In this document: piece by piece, positions 9,128 to 17,749 of the stretch
Layout of the letters: every line of letters starts with the position of its first letter
How positions within the stretch are numbered: position 1 is the first letter of the stretch
NCBI GenBank assembly: GCA_020722815.1
Contig: DYKB01000018.1
Coordinates: 39,059 to 103,058 of the forward strand
Reading direction: 5' to 3'
Source: Caldithrix sp.
GTDB taxonomy: Bacteria > Zhuqueibacterota > Zhuqueibacteria > Thermofontimicrobiales > Sulfurfontimicrobiaceae
Length of the DNA stretch: 64,000 bases
Made by a program: the position numbers and the translations under genes
The notes under the pieces: generated by a model
Databases searched by the model: none
Told to the model about the DNA's origin: nothing
Seen by the model: only the letters and a program-made list of their open reading frames with translations

Positions 9128-10501
9128 ATGATTAATCCAGGTATTTTTCGGGAGTATGATATTCGGGGAATCGCCGAAACTGATTTACGTAACGCAAATG
9201 TCAGCCTTATTGGCAAGGGTATTGGAACTTACATGAGGCGAAAAGGGCTGAAAAATGTTATTGTTGGTCGTGATGTCCGTCTCTCCTCCCCGCGAATTCG
9301 CGAGGAACTCATCAAAGCCTTTTTATCAACAGGGTTGAATGTAACCGATATTGGAGAACTACCCACCCCTATCTTTTATTTTGGTATTGTTCATTTAAAG
9401 GCTGATGGTGGAACAATGATTACAGGGAGCCATAATCCGATTGAATTTAATGGTTTTAAATTAAACAATGGACTCAATTCGATTTTTGGCCAGGAAATTC
9501 AGGTGATTCGACAAATCATCGAAAAAAGTGATTTTGAAAAAGGTAATGGAAAAGTTACAACTGTCGATATTGTCCCGGCATATCTTGAAATGCTCAAATC
9601 AAAACTGAACTTTAAGAAAAAATTAAAAATCGTCATCGATGCGGGTAATGGAACCGCCAGCCTTATCGCCCCTAAATTTTTTGAAGATATGGGACTGGAA
9701 GTTGTGCGACTCTATTGCGAACCAGATGGCCGGTTTCCAAACCATCTGCCAGACCCAACCGTCCCAAAGTATGTCGTTGATCTGACGAAAAAGGTTCTCG
9801 AAGTTAATGCTGACGCCGGGATTGGTTATGATGGCGACAGCGATCGCATCGGGGCAATTGACAATAAAGGGCGCCAGATTTTTGCCGACCGTTTATTAGC
9901 ACTTTTTAGTCGTGATGTTCTAACCCGACATCCTGGCGGTCAAATTGTTTTTGATGTAAAATGTTCACAGGCATTACCTGAATATATTCAGAAACATGGC
10001 GGCCAACCGGTGATGTATAAGACTGGCCATTCCTTATTAAAGGCTAAGATGAAAGAGATTCATTCCCCGCTTGCTGGTGAAATGTCCGGCCACATGTTCT
10101 TTGCCGATGATTATTTTGGCTATGATGATGCTATCTATGCTTCTGGCCGGCTGTTGCAAATGCTTGCCAATTCAGATCAAACACTGGCCGATTTTGCCGA
10201 TGAAATTCCACCATTCGTTTCGACGCCGGAAATCCGTGTCGATACCACCGATGAAGCAAAATTTAAAATTGTGGATGAATTGGTTAAATACTTCAAGTCG
10301 AAATATGAAGTCATTGATATCGATGGCGCTCGCGTTTTATTTGGTGATGGCTGGGGGTTGGTTCGCGCCTCGAATACGCAGCCAGTGTTGGTCTTACGCT
10401 TTGAAGCCCGAACCGAAAAGCAGCTTGAAGAAATAAAAGCTATCTTTCGTAACAAGCTAAAAGAATTTCCGGAAGTCTTTTTAAAGGATGAAGACTTTTA
10501 A
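9128..10501 (+). CDS. Phosphomannomutase/phosphoglucomutase
   Basis: The 457-residue product belongs to the alpha-D-phosphohexomutase superfamily. The active-site phosphoserine loop TGSHNP contains Ser101, the metal loop DGDSDR is near 234-239, the sugar-specificity loop GEMSGH is near 317, and the phosphate-binding RASNTQP is near 416. The loop set resembles the AlgC/ManB type that interconverts mannose or glucose 6- and 1-phosphates for envelope polysaccharide precursors. GAGGGT lies 6 bases before the ATG. It follows prmC by 56 bases and could be co-transcribed. The exact sugar preference cannot be read from sequence. Confidence 0.93.
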   Translation: MINPGIFREYDIRGIAETDLRNANVSLIGKGIGTYMRRKGLKNVIVGRDVRLSSPRIREELIKAFLSTGLNVTDIGELPTPIFYFGIVHLKADGGTMITGSHNPIEFNGFKLNNGLNSIFGQEIQVIRQIIEKSDFEKGNGKVTTVDIVPAYLEMLKSKLNFKKKLKIVIDAGNGTASLIAPKFFEDMGLEVVRLYCEPDGRFPNHLPDPTVPKYVVDLTKKVLEVNADAGIGYDGDSDRIGAIDNKGRQIFADRLLALFSRDVLTRHPGGQIVFDVKCSQALPEYIQKHGGQPVMYKTGHSLLKAKMKEIHSPLAGEMSGHMFFADDYFGYDDAIYASGRLLQMLANSDQTLADFADEIPPFVSTPEIRVDTTDEAKFKIVDELVKYFKSKYEVIDIDGARVLFGDGWGLVRASNTQPVLVLRFEARTEKQLEEIKAIFRNKLKEFPEVFLKDEDF

Positions 10502-10843
10502 CTGCATTAAATGCAATAAATTCTTTTATTTTTCGATCTGTAAAATTTACGAAGTGATTTTCAGCGTGAAAGGACTTCACCAGCGGGTAATATCTTGCTG
10601 TGACTTAAAAAATATTAAAATTCTTTAATCTGGCCAAAGCGAGTTCAAAATGTTCTGAAAATCACTTCGATACATATTTTAAAAATGACACTCCCCATTG
10701 TTCTACCAAATTTATTGTAACGATTATCCCACTCTTTCCATTTTAAAAATCTTTCTCATAAACTACTTGCTATTTTGACCGTAGATTAATATATTTATTT
10801 TCATCCTGTATGATAACGAAAAAAATAATGTAAGAGAATTAAT
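10502..10843. other. Intergenic region with an inverted repeat
   Basis: There is no supported gene. A perfect 15-base inverted repeat lies at 10550-10564 and 10655-10669 (core GAAGTGATTTTCAG), separated by 90 bases; the same core recurs at 63551-63562. Confidence 0.5.
10550..10669. repeat. 15-base inverted repeat pair
   Basis: CGAAGTGATTTTCAG at 10550-10564 is matched exactly by its reverse complement at 10655-10669. A third copy of the first 13 bases occurs at 63550-63562. The spacing and recurrence suggest the ends of a small dispersed element rather than a terminator. Confidence 0.6.
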
Positions 10844-12841
10844 ATGCAGAAGCTATTATTTTTTATCCTGATAGTTTTTTTTTCAATCTACGCTCCGACA
10901 CCGAATCCGGCACAACAATTTCAACCAGACGATTGGCGGGAAATACATGCCGAACAAAAAGCCCAATTTTATCAAAAAGCGGCACTCAATAAAGCCGCCG
11001 AAACACCAAATCAACAACGTTTTGATGTCAACTGGTATGGCCTCGATATAAAAATCGATCCGATCCATGAATGGATTACTGGATCGGTTGAACTTAAAGC
11101 AAAGGCTGTCAAAGATTCATTGAAAAGTGTTGAATTAGACATCTCGCCCCATCTTATGATTGATTCAGTTCGAATGGGAGCCTCAAAATTAAAGTTTGCT
11201 CAAGGACTTTCCATTGTTGTGATATCATTAACGGAAGCGATTAAGCCGGGTGACTTTTTCAATCTGAAAATATTTTATCAGCGTACGGCTGAAGGGAATT
11301 CTAGTAATGCAATCACCTTTCAATATATCGGCGGGATCTCTCATATTTGGACACTAAGCGAACCTTTTGGGGCGCGCGACTGGTGGCCGTGCAAGGACAC
11401 CCCTGCTGATAAAGCTGATTCGGTCGATTTAAGAATTACGGTACCGGAAAATTTAACGGTTGCCTCGAACGGTACTCTGGTGAAGGTTGAAAAAAGTGGC
11501 GGAATGAAAACATTCTATTGGCAGGAGCGCTATCCAATCGCGACGTATCTGGTTTCGCTGGCAATTTATGATTATTATGTTTATTCAGATTATTATCAAT
11601 ATTCACCAACTGATTCAATGGAAATCCAATTCTATGTTTTCCCTTCACAGTATAGCCTGGTAAAAGAAAATTATGCAAAAGTTGCGGGTGCTATCGACAT
11701 TTTCTCAAAACTCTATGGCCCTTATCCCTTTCTTAAAGAAAAATATGGACATGCCGAATTTGGCTGGGGTGGTGGAATGGAGCATCAGACAATTACCAGC
11801 CTGGGCGGTTATAGCCTGAGTCTGATTGTCCACGAGTTGGCGCATCAATGGTGGGGAGATATGATCACCTGTGATAATTTTCATCATATCTGGCTGAATG
11901 AAGGCTTTGCCACCTATTCAGAGGCGCTTTATTTTGAACAGGTTGAAGGAAAAGACTACTATTTCGCGATGATGGATGCTGACCGTTATCTGGGCAGTGG
12001 CACAATTTACGTTCCGAATTTGACAGATTGGGGCCGGATTTTTAGTTCGAATTTGTCCTATAAGAAAGCCTCCTGGGTTTTACACATGCTGCGACATGTG
12101 GTCGGCGATTCCACCTTTTTTAAAATTTTAAAAGAATATTATGCTGATCCCCGCTTCCAATATGGCAGTGCCATCACTGAAAATTTTCAGGAAATCTGTG
12201 AAAAAGTCTCAAACAGGAAACTTCACTGGTTTTTTAACCAGTGGATCTACGGTGAATATTATCCAATTTATGAGTACTCATGGAATTATCAACTTGAAAA
12301 TAGCTTTTATAACCTTGCTTTAACCATCGAACAGTCATCACTTTCCGGAAATTTATTTAAAATGCCGGTTGATGTATCGATCAAAACTGAAAAAGGGGAT
12401 ACCACCATTGTTATCTGGGACAGTTTGGCGACGCAACAATTTTCATTGACACTCGATTCAAAACCACTTCAGGTAGAACTGGATAAAGACGACTGGATTT
12501 TACGCCTGGCGTATCAAAGCACGAAAAAAAGCGCTTCAAATTTTCTGGAACAAAATTATCCCAATCCATTCTTTCGCAACAAAAAATTGGAGTCCGGTAT
12601 CGAGTCTTCAACATTAATTGGCTATCAAATCATCGAAACAACGGATGTCAAATTAACGGTTTATAATTTATTGGGTCAACAAGTAAAAACCCTCGTGAAT
12701 CAGCGGCAACTCCCGCAGTATTACACGGTTCGATGGGACGGCCGTGACGATAAAGATCAATCAGTCGCTGCTGGCATGTATTTTTATGTATTGGAAACAA
12801 ATTCCTTTCGCCAAATAAAGAAAATGCTTATTTTATGGTAA
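10844..12841 (+). CDS. Secreted M1 family metallopeptidase with C-terminal sorting domain
   Basis: The 665-residue product has a signal peptide (1-24), an aminopeptidase N-like beta domain, and an M1 catalytic domain with GGGMEH (about 307-312, equivalent to GAMEN) and HELAH (330-334) plus the third zinc ligand in NEGFATYSE (about 351-359). After residue about 565 comes a sorting domain starting EQNYPNPF and ending with a FlgD-like beta-sandwich (VYNLLGQQV, WDGRDDKDQSV, AGMYFY). Such tails are typical of T9SS-like cargo in Bacteroidota, Ignavibacteria and Calditrichota. It is probably an exported aminopeptidase. It is flanked by unrelated genes with large spacers. Confidence 0.93.
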   Translation: MQKLLFFILIVFFSIYAPTPNPAQQFQPDDWREIHAEQKAQFYQKAALNKAAETPNQQRFDVNWYGLDIKIDPIHEWITGSVELKAKAVKDSLKSVELDISPHLMIDSVRMGASKLKFAQGLSIVVISLTEAIKPGDFFNLKIFYQRTAEGNSSNAITFQYIGGISHIWTLSEPFGARDWWPCKDTPADKADSVDLRITVPENLTVASNGTLVKVEKSGGMKTFYWQERYPIATYLVSLAIYDYYVYSDYYQYSPTDSMEIQFYVFPSQYSLVKENYAKVAGAIDIFSKLYGPYPFLKEKYGHAEFGWGGGMEHQTITSLGGYSLSLIVHELAHQWWGDMITCDNFHHIWLNEGFATYSEALYFEQVEGKDYYFAMMDADRYLGSGTIYVPNLTDWGRIFSSNLSYKKASWVLHMLRHVVGDSTFFKILKEYYADPRFQYGSAITENFQEICEKVSNRKLHWFFNQWIYGEYYPIYEYSWNYQLENSFYNLALTIEQSSLSGNLFKMPVDVSIKTEKGDTTIVIWDSLATQQFSLTLDSKPLQVELDKDDWILRLAYQSTKKSASNFLEQNYPNPFFRNKKLESGIESSTLIGYQIIETTDVKLTVYNLLGQQVKTLVNQRQLPQYYTVRWDGRDDKDQSVAAGMYFYVLETNSFRQIKKMLILW

Positions 12842-12982
12842 AATTTAAACTATTGAGGTTTAACTTAAAAAATGATGAAACGAAAAAGTCAGGAGTCCTT
12901 ATTTAAAAAACCTTAACAGTTAACCCTATTGTTCTTAAAAGGATTAAATCTATCTCATTTCCAACTACAGGTTAATGAAAAA

Positions 12983-14116
12983 ATGAACTATCGCCGTTTG
13001 GGAAATACCAATATTGAGTTATCGGTCCTTGGATTTGGCGCAATGCGTTTGCCAGAGATTAAAATTGGCGAAAAAATGATTGCCGATGAAGAAAAATCCG
13101 TTGAGCTAATCCGATTTGCTATCGATTCGGGAATCAATTTGATTGATACTGCTTATTTTTATCATCAACATCGCAGTGAGTATATTGTTGGAGCGGCTAT
13201 AAAAAATGGCTATCGCGATCGGGCTTATATTTCAACCAAAATTCCAACGGGCGAAATAAAACAACCGGATGATTTCGAACGTTTTTTGGATGAACAGTTG
13301 TCCAGATTGAATATCGCGACAATTGATATTTATCATTTCCATTATCTAAACCAAAAGCTTTTTGAAGAAAAAATTAAAAAATTGGATCTAATCAAAAGAG
13401 CTGAACGTGCAAAAGCCGAAGGAAAAATTCGTCATCTGGCCTTTTCGTTCCATGATAAGCCTGAGGTTCTAAAAACAATAATTGATTCCGGCTGGTTTGA
13501 ATCCATGCTGGTTCAATATAATATGATTGACCGCAGTAATGAAGCCATGATTCAATATGCTGCTGAAAAAGGGATGGGAGTTGTAATTATGGGTCCAGTT
13601 GGTGGCGGCCGATTGGGAGAGCCTTCTGAGGCTATAATAAACATGCTTCCCAAGCGAAAATTATCTACCGCGGGAATTGCCCTGAAATTTGTGTTTGCAA
13701 ATCCATATATTACCGGTGCGCTTTCCGGGATGAACAGCATTCAAATGATTCAACAGAATATTAAAACTGCCAGTGAAAAAGATTCCCTGACTGAAGCAGA
13801 AATCGAACGGATAAATCTTCTCGTACAGGAATATCAGGCTTTTGCCAATTTATATTGTACCGGCTGTAATTATTGCATGCCCTGTCCCCAGGAAGTAAAT
13901 ATCCCTTTAAATTTCCGATTAATGAACTACTATCGCGTTTACCAACTTCCAGAATATGCCCGCAAAGAATATGCGATGATTGGTAAAGTTCCGTGGTTGC
14001 CAGGTAAAACAGCCGAATATTGTATTGCGTGTGGTGAATGTGAACCCAAATGTCCACAAAATATCCCGATTATTAGTCAGTTGCAGGAAGTTATGCAAAC
14101 ACTTGGAGAAAAATAA
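12983..14116 (+). CDS. Aldo/keto reductase with C-terminal 4Fe-4S ferredoxin-like domain
   Basis: ATG 12983 gives the family N terminus MNYRRLGNTN and a 377-residue product; a TTG-initiated extension to 12929 has no support. The AKR tetrad is visible as Asp55, Tyr60, Lys86 and a His in IYHFHYLN (about 118-120). The C-terminal 90 residues carry two cysteine clusters, CTGCNYCMPCP and CIACGECEPKCP, as in the large Fe-S AKR subgroup annotated as predicted oxidoreductases. The substrate is unknown. The next gene begins 36 bases downstream. Confidence 0.92.
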   Translation: MNYRRLGNTNIELSVLGFGAMRLPEIKIGEKMIADEEKSVELIRFAIDSGINLIDTAYFYHQHRSEYIVGAAIKNGYRDRAYISTKIPTGEIKQPDDFERFLDEQLSRLNIATIDIYHFHYLNQKLFEEKIKKLDLIKRAERAKAEGKIRHLAFSFHDKPEVLKTIIDSGWFESMLVQYNMIDRSNEAMIQYAAEKGMGVVIMGPVGGGRLGEPSEAIINMLPKRKLSTAGIALKFVFANPYITGALSGMNSIQMIQQNIKTASEKDSLTEAEIERINLLVQEYQAFANLYCTGCNYCMPCPQEVNIPLNFRLMNYYRVYQLPEYARKEYAMIGKVPWLPGKTAEYCIACGECEPKCPQNIPIISQLQEVMQTLGEK

Positions 14117-14152
14117 TTCAATGCCCTTTAAATTGATAAATTCGGAATTCTT

Positions 14153-14995
14153 ATGTGTTTTTTAATATTATCGGTGCTTTTTATACTATTATTTATGGGA
14201 TGGGTTACCCGTCAGCCCTTATATAAGCGGCCAGAATCCGAATTTCCCACCAGAATCAGTAAAAATCTACCATTGATTTTTCAAAAATATGGCATCACCA
14301 CCGAAAAGGTCTATTCTTTCGCTGAAAAAACCAGTGAGCAAAAAATTTATACAGAAATGATAAATCGGATGGGGTGGGAACCTGTCGAAGAAGAAATTTA
14401 TCATGCCATTCTCTTTGGTCTGGAGATCGCCATGAAAAGCGATGATTATTCCCGGAGTGGTGTTGAATATGAGCAACCGGATTTTATCCAAAAACAACTC
14501 GAGAAAATCGAATTTGAGCTTTTTCAAACCGATTTACACAAAGAATATAATTTCTATGCGCATTCAATAATCGTTTTGCAGGATATGCTTGAAAGCTCCC
14601 GGAATAAAACTGAAAAAGCGACCATTCAAAATGCAATCAATTTCTATTCGGATAAAATAAAAAAAATCGAACCAGAACTCAAAGCCAATTTCACCGGACT
14701 TAATGTGCAAGAGCTGGGAACTTTTCGGGATCGTCAGCTATTTTATTTTAAAATTGGCATTACGAATTTTCTGAGAAGCAAAAAAATTGTTCCTGAACTG
14801 GATCAACTTTATTTTGTCTACGGCGTTAATTATCAGGTAGAACAGGCTTTTCAGGCTTGTGTCAGGGAATTTCCCATTTTCAGAAAATTAATGCAGATGG
14901 AATTGGAAAATATCTCGAAATGGAGTCTACTCGATTGGCAAAAGTTTGTGAAAAACGAATTACAAATCGATAGAAAACAAAATTTCCTAAATTAA
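14153..14995 (+). CDS. Membrane-anchored hypothetical protein
   Basis: I do not recognise this 280-residue protein. It starts with one hydrophobic segment (about 2-17) and is otherwise highly charged, predicted mainly helical with a coiled-coil-like central part (about 100-180). It lacks cysteine clusters or obvious catalytic motifs. The N-terminal segment could be a signal anchor, placing the rest outside the membrane. It begins 36 bases after the aldo/keto reductase and ends 11 bases before the 5'-nucleotidase, so it is likely part of that transcription unit. No strong ribosome-binding sequence is seen before its ATG. Confidence 0.65.
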   Translation: MCFLILSVLFILLFMGWVTRQPLYKRPESEFPTRISKNLPLIFQKYGITTEKVYSFAEKTSEQKIYTEMINRMGWEPVEEEIYHAILFGLEIAMKSDDYSRSGVEYEQPDFIQKQLEKIEFELFQTDLHKEYNFYAHSIIVLQDMLESSRNKTEKATIQNAINFYSDKIKKIEPELKANFTGLNVQELGTFRDRQLFYFKIGITNFLRSKKIVPELDQLYFVYGVNYQVEQAFQACVREFPIFRKLMQMELENISKWSLLDWQKFVKNELQIDRKQNFLN

Positions 14996-15006
14996 AAGGA
15001 GTACCT

Positions 15007-16539
15007 ATGAAAAAAACATTATTTATTGTGACGGGAATAATCCTGCTCTTCGCGATTTTTAGTTTTATACTTTTTTTCGAACGCCCAACAACACAAAAAA
15101 TAACAATTTTACATACAAATGATATCCATGGCGGTTTCCTGCCATCCGAGGCTACCTGGATTAAGGAAACACCGCGTCCGCTCATCGGCGGTTTTTTAGC
15201 CCTGGATCACTATGTTAAACAACTTCGGAAAGCCGCATCCGCCAGTCTGCTACTTGATGGCGGGGATATAATGACGGGGGACCTGATCTGTGATATCGAC
15301 TATGAACACACAAAAGGGGGAGCTCTGGTTCACTTCATGAATCAGATTGGTTATGAAGGGATGACTATCGGTAATCATGAATTTGATGTTTCCCAGGAAA
15401 ATCTTCGAAAATTAATTCAACTGGCAAACTTTCCAGTATTCTCGGCCAATCTGTATACAACTAACGGAAAGTTGTTTGCTCCGGCCGAGTATCAAATCTA
15501 TCAAAAAAATGGACTAAAAGTTGGTGTCATCGGCATCATCACCGAGGAGCTTTTTGATGTTTTGGCACTCGAAAAAAGGAAGGGACTGGAAGTGAAGCCA
15601 GCCATGCCCACAATTCAAAAGATTGTCGATTTGATTGATCCGCAAACTGATTTAATTATTATTTTGAGCCATTCCGGATTTAAAGACGATAGTGTGTTAG
15701 CCGGACAACTCAGTCAACAGGTTGATGTAATCATCGGTGGACATAGTCATACCCGATTGCCCCAACCACGACTGGTAAATGGAATTATTATTGTACAGGC
15801 AGGTTCAAAATGCCAGGATTTAGGCAAGCTGGAGTTAGAGGTTGCCGGTGATACGGTCAAATCATATTCGGGTGAACTGGTTCCGCTATGGATAAAAGAC
15901 ATTACGCCGGATCCAAAATTAAATCTGGAAATAGAAGCCTATCGAAAATTGATTAATGAAAAATACGGCCAGGTGATTGGGCAACTGGAAAACGAATTGT
16001 TTCGTTCGAATAATGAAGAAAGTAATATCGGTAACTTTTTAGCTGATTGCTTACGCGAGTATACCAGAAGTGATTTCGGTATTATCAACAGCGGTGGAAT
16101 TCGAAAAAATATGTCCCCGGGTCCAGTTACAATCAGAGATGTAAAAGAAATCTTACCATTTGAAAATTACATTTGCACCTACCAATGTACAGGCGCCGAA
16201 TTAATGGAAACATTAAAAATTAACGCCCAACGGGCAGCTTTGAAATCTGGCGGGATTCTGCAGGTTTCCGGTATTTCATATCAGTGGAAGGCCAATTCCG
16301 GTGCTGATGTTTCTATTGTCAATGCAGCAATTGATGGAAAAAAAATTGAACCACAAAAAACATACACCGGGGCAACAGTAGATTTCATAGCGGTCTCCAA
16401 CGCCCAAAGTCACCTGGGTTTTATTCCAACGACGATACTGAACACGGGTATTTTATTTTCGGATGCTGTACAGGAGTTGATAAAGCAGAAGGAAGCTATT
16501 CATGCGAAAGTAGAAGGACGGATTCAGCGGCTTCGATAA
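15007..16539 (+). CDS. 5'-nucleotidase / UshA-like metallophosphoesterase
   Basis: The 510-residue product has an N-terminal membrane anchor or signal (1-22), the calcineurin-like metallophosphoesterase core with HTNDIHGG, GGDIMTGD, GNHEFD, LSHSG and GGHSHT metal-binding motifs, and the 5'-nucleotidase C-terminal domain from about residue 310 (NFLADCLREY, GIINSGGIRKN, LPFENYI). The family dephosphorylates nucleotides or UDP-sugars in the periplasm. AAAGGAG (14995-15001) precedes the ATG. It converges with a TPR lipoprotein gene across a palindromic repeat. Confidence 0.93.
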   Translation: MKKTLFIVTGIILLFAIFSFILFFERPTTQKITILHTNDIHGGFLPSEATWIKETPRPLIGGFLALDHYVKQLRKAASASLLLDGGDIMTGDLICDIDYEHTKGGALVHFMNQIGYEGMTIGNHEFDVSQENLRKLIQLANFPVFSANLYTTNGKLFAPAEYQIYQKNGLKVGVIGIITEELFDVLALEKRKGLEVKPAMPTIQKIVDLIDPQTDLIIILSHSGFKDDSVLAGQLSQQVDVIIGGHSHTRLPQPRLVNGIIIVQAGSKCQDLGKLELEVAGDTVKSYSGELVPLWIKDITPDPKLNLEIEAYRKLINEKYGQVIGQLENELFRSNNEESNIGNFLADCLREYTRSDFGIINSGGIRKNMSPGPVTIRDVKEILPFENYICTYQCTGAELMETLKINAQRAALKSGGILQVSGISYQWKANSGADVSIVNAAIDGKKIEPQKTYTGATVDFIAVSNAQSHLGFIPTTILNTGILFSDAVQELIKQKEAIHAKVEGRIQRLR

Positions 16540-16580
16540 AAATTGGTATCCGCACAATACTTAAGGAAAGTGACCACAGC

Positions 16581-16669
16581 CTGTCATGGCGAGGAGCGTT
16601 TTTGGCGACGAAGCAATCTCCTGATATACCGGGGGATTGCTTCGGCAAAAAACGCCTCGCAATGACAGG
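16581..16669. repeat. Palindromic dispersed repeat, family A
   Basis: CTGTCATGGCGAGGAGCG... (16581 on) pairs with ...CGCCTCGCAATGACAG ending at 16669, forming a long imperfect hairpin of about 89 bases. A second copy of the same family lies at 43009-43115. It sits between two convergent genes, where it could also act as a bidirectional terminator. Confidence 0.8.
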
Positions 16670-16747
16670 CTTTCTTCCCCTAAAATATTGAATAGATACA
16701 AAAATTGAATACTAACTATTTAAATTGTAAAAAATTAAATGCTGTTA

Positions 16748-17251
16748 TCAATTTAAATTTTTATATTGCATTTTAAGAATATTGGCCCGTGCCCGCATAA
16801 ATGAATAATAAGGATCGTCTGGCGCGACATTCGAAAATTGATTATAATACTTTAATGCCAACTTCCGCTTCCCCATTTCTTCCAGACTAACGCCTAAATA
16901 GTATAATGCCGCCGCATTCTTTGAATCATATTTTAAAATTGTCTGACACATTTGAATGCATGCCCGATATTGTCCAAGGGTTCGATAGGCAATAGCAGCA
17001 CCCACCATCGCCCGAATATCAGGATACTTTTTACTCTTTTTACTTTGATTAATTAATTGTAAATATTGTTTTAAAGCAGCTTTAGGTTCCTGGTGATTTA
17101 ATAATGATTCTGCTTGCATATATGGATTCACACTACACCCGGAGCCCCAGAAAGATGCCAGACTGATACTGATAAATATGATTATAAAAAGATAGACACT
17201 TCCTTTGGTGATAAAATACATTCCAATCCCATTTCTATTCATTTTCTGCAC
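16748..17251 (-). CDS. TPR-repeat lipoprotein-like protein
   Basis: The 167-residue product starts with a hydrophobic segment (about 15-38) ending GSGC, so Cys39 may be lipidated, although the lipobox is imperfect. Residues about 45-160 form tetratricopeptide repeats (AALKQYLQLI, AAIAYRTLGQYRACIQMC, AALYYLGVSLEEMGKRKLALKYYNQF). TPR proteins act as interaction scaffolds; no specific partner can be named. It converges with the upstream 5'-nucleotidase and appears to be monocistronic. Confidence 0.75.
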   Translation of the reverse strand: MQKMNRNGIGMYFITKGSVYLFIIIFISISLASFWGSGCSVNPYMQAESLLNHQEPKAALKQYLQLINQSKKSKKYPDIRAMVGAAIAYRTLGQYRACIQMCQTILKYDSKNAAALYYLGVSLEEMGKRKLALKYYNQFSNVAPDDPYYSFMRARANILKMQYKNLN

Positions 17252-17749
17252 GGTTTCCGGCCCTATTCAATTCCTGAACGACATCATAATTAATAACAAT
17301 GAAAATCAAAGAAAAACTAATTTTTGGAAAGAATAATAACTCTATGTTATTCAATATGTTATAGCTGAAGGTAATAACCCATTTACGATAGCAGCCCAAT
17401 CATACAAAAAGAAGTTAATTATATTGCAAGGAATGTGCCTAAAAAATATAATCCAGGCGTTTTACGGACTTTAAATTACATTTTTAAAATTCAGGCCAGA
17501 CGATCAAATTTGATGAGGTAAAGGAAATCAAATTTCATTTTTATCGGCGTATTGTCCATCTTTATTCTAAGCGATGAGCGATGGGAAAATTTTGACAGGC
17601 TGAAGTGAGGATAGAAAAACCCACCCCATTTTAAAATTTAAGTAATGGCAAGGGGGCAAAATTTTTTTCTTGCTTTTTAATGAAAAATTTATCATTTTAG
17701 AAATAGCGACCTGTCAGCTATCAAATTAAAAAGATGTATGAGATCGTAA
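17252..17749. other. Divergent intergenic region
   Basis: These 498 bases separate the TPR gene (minus) and the S9 peptidase gene (plus). No gene or clear promoter was recognised; it is AT-rich with scattered poly-T tracts. Confidence 0.45.

Noticed and set aside
16540..16747. Possible CRISPR-like repeat
   Set aside because: There is only one palindromic copy here with no regular spacers; no CRISPR array was seen anywhere in the window.
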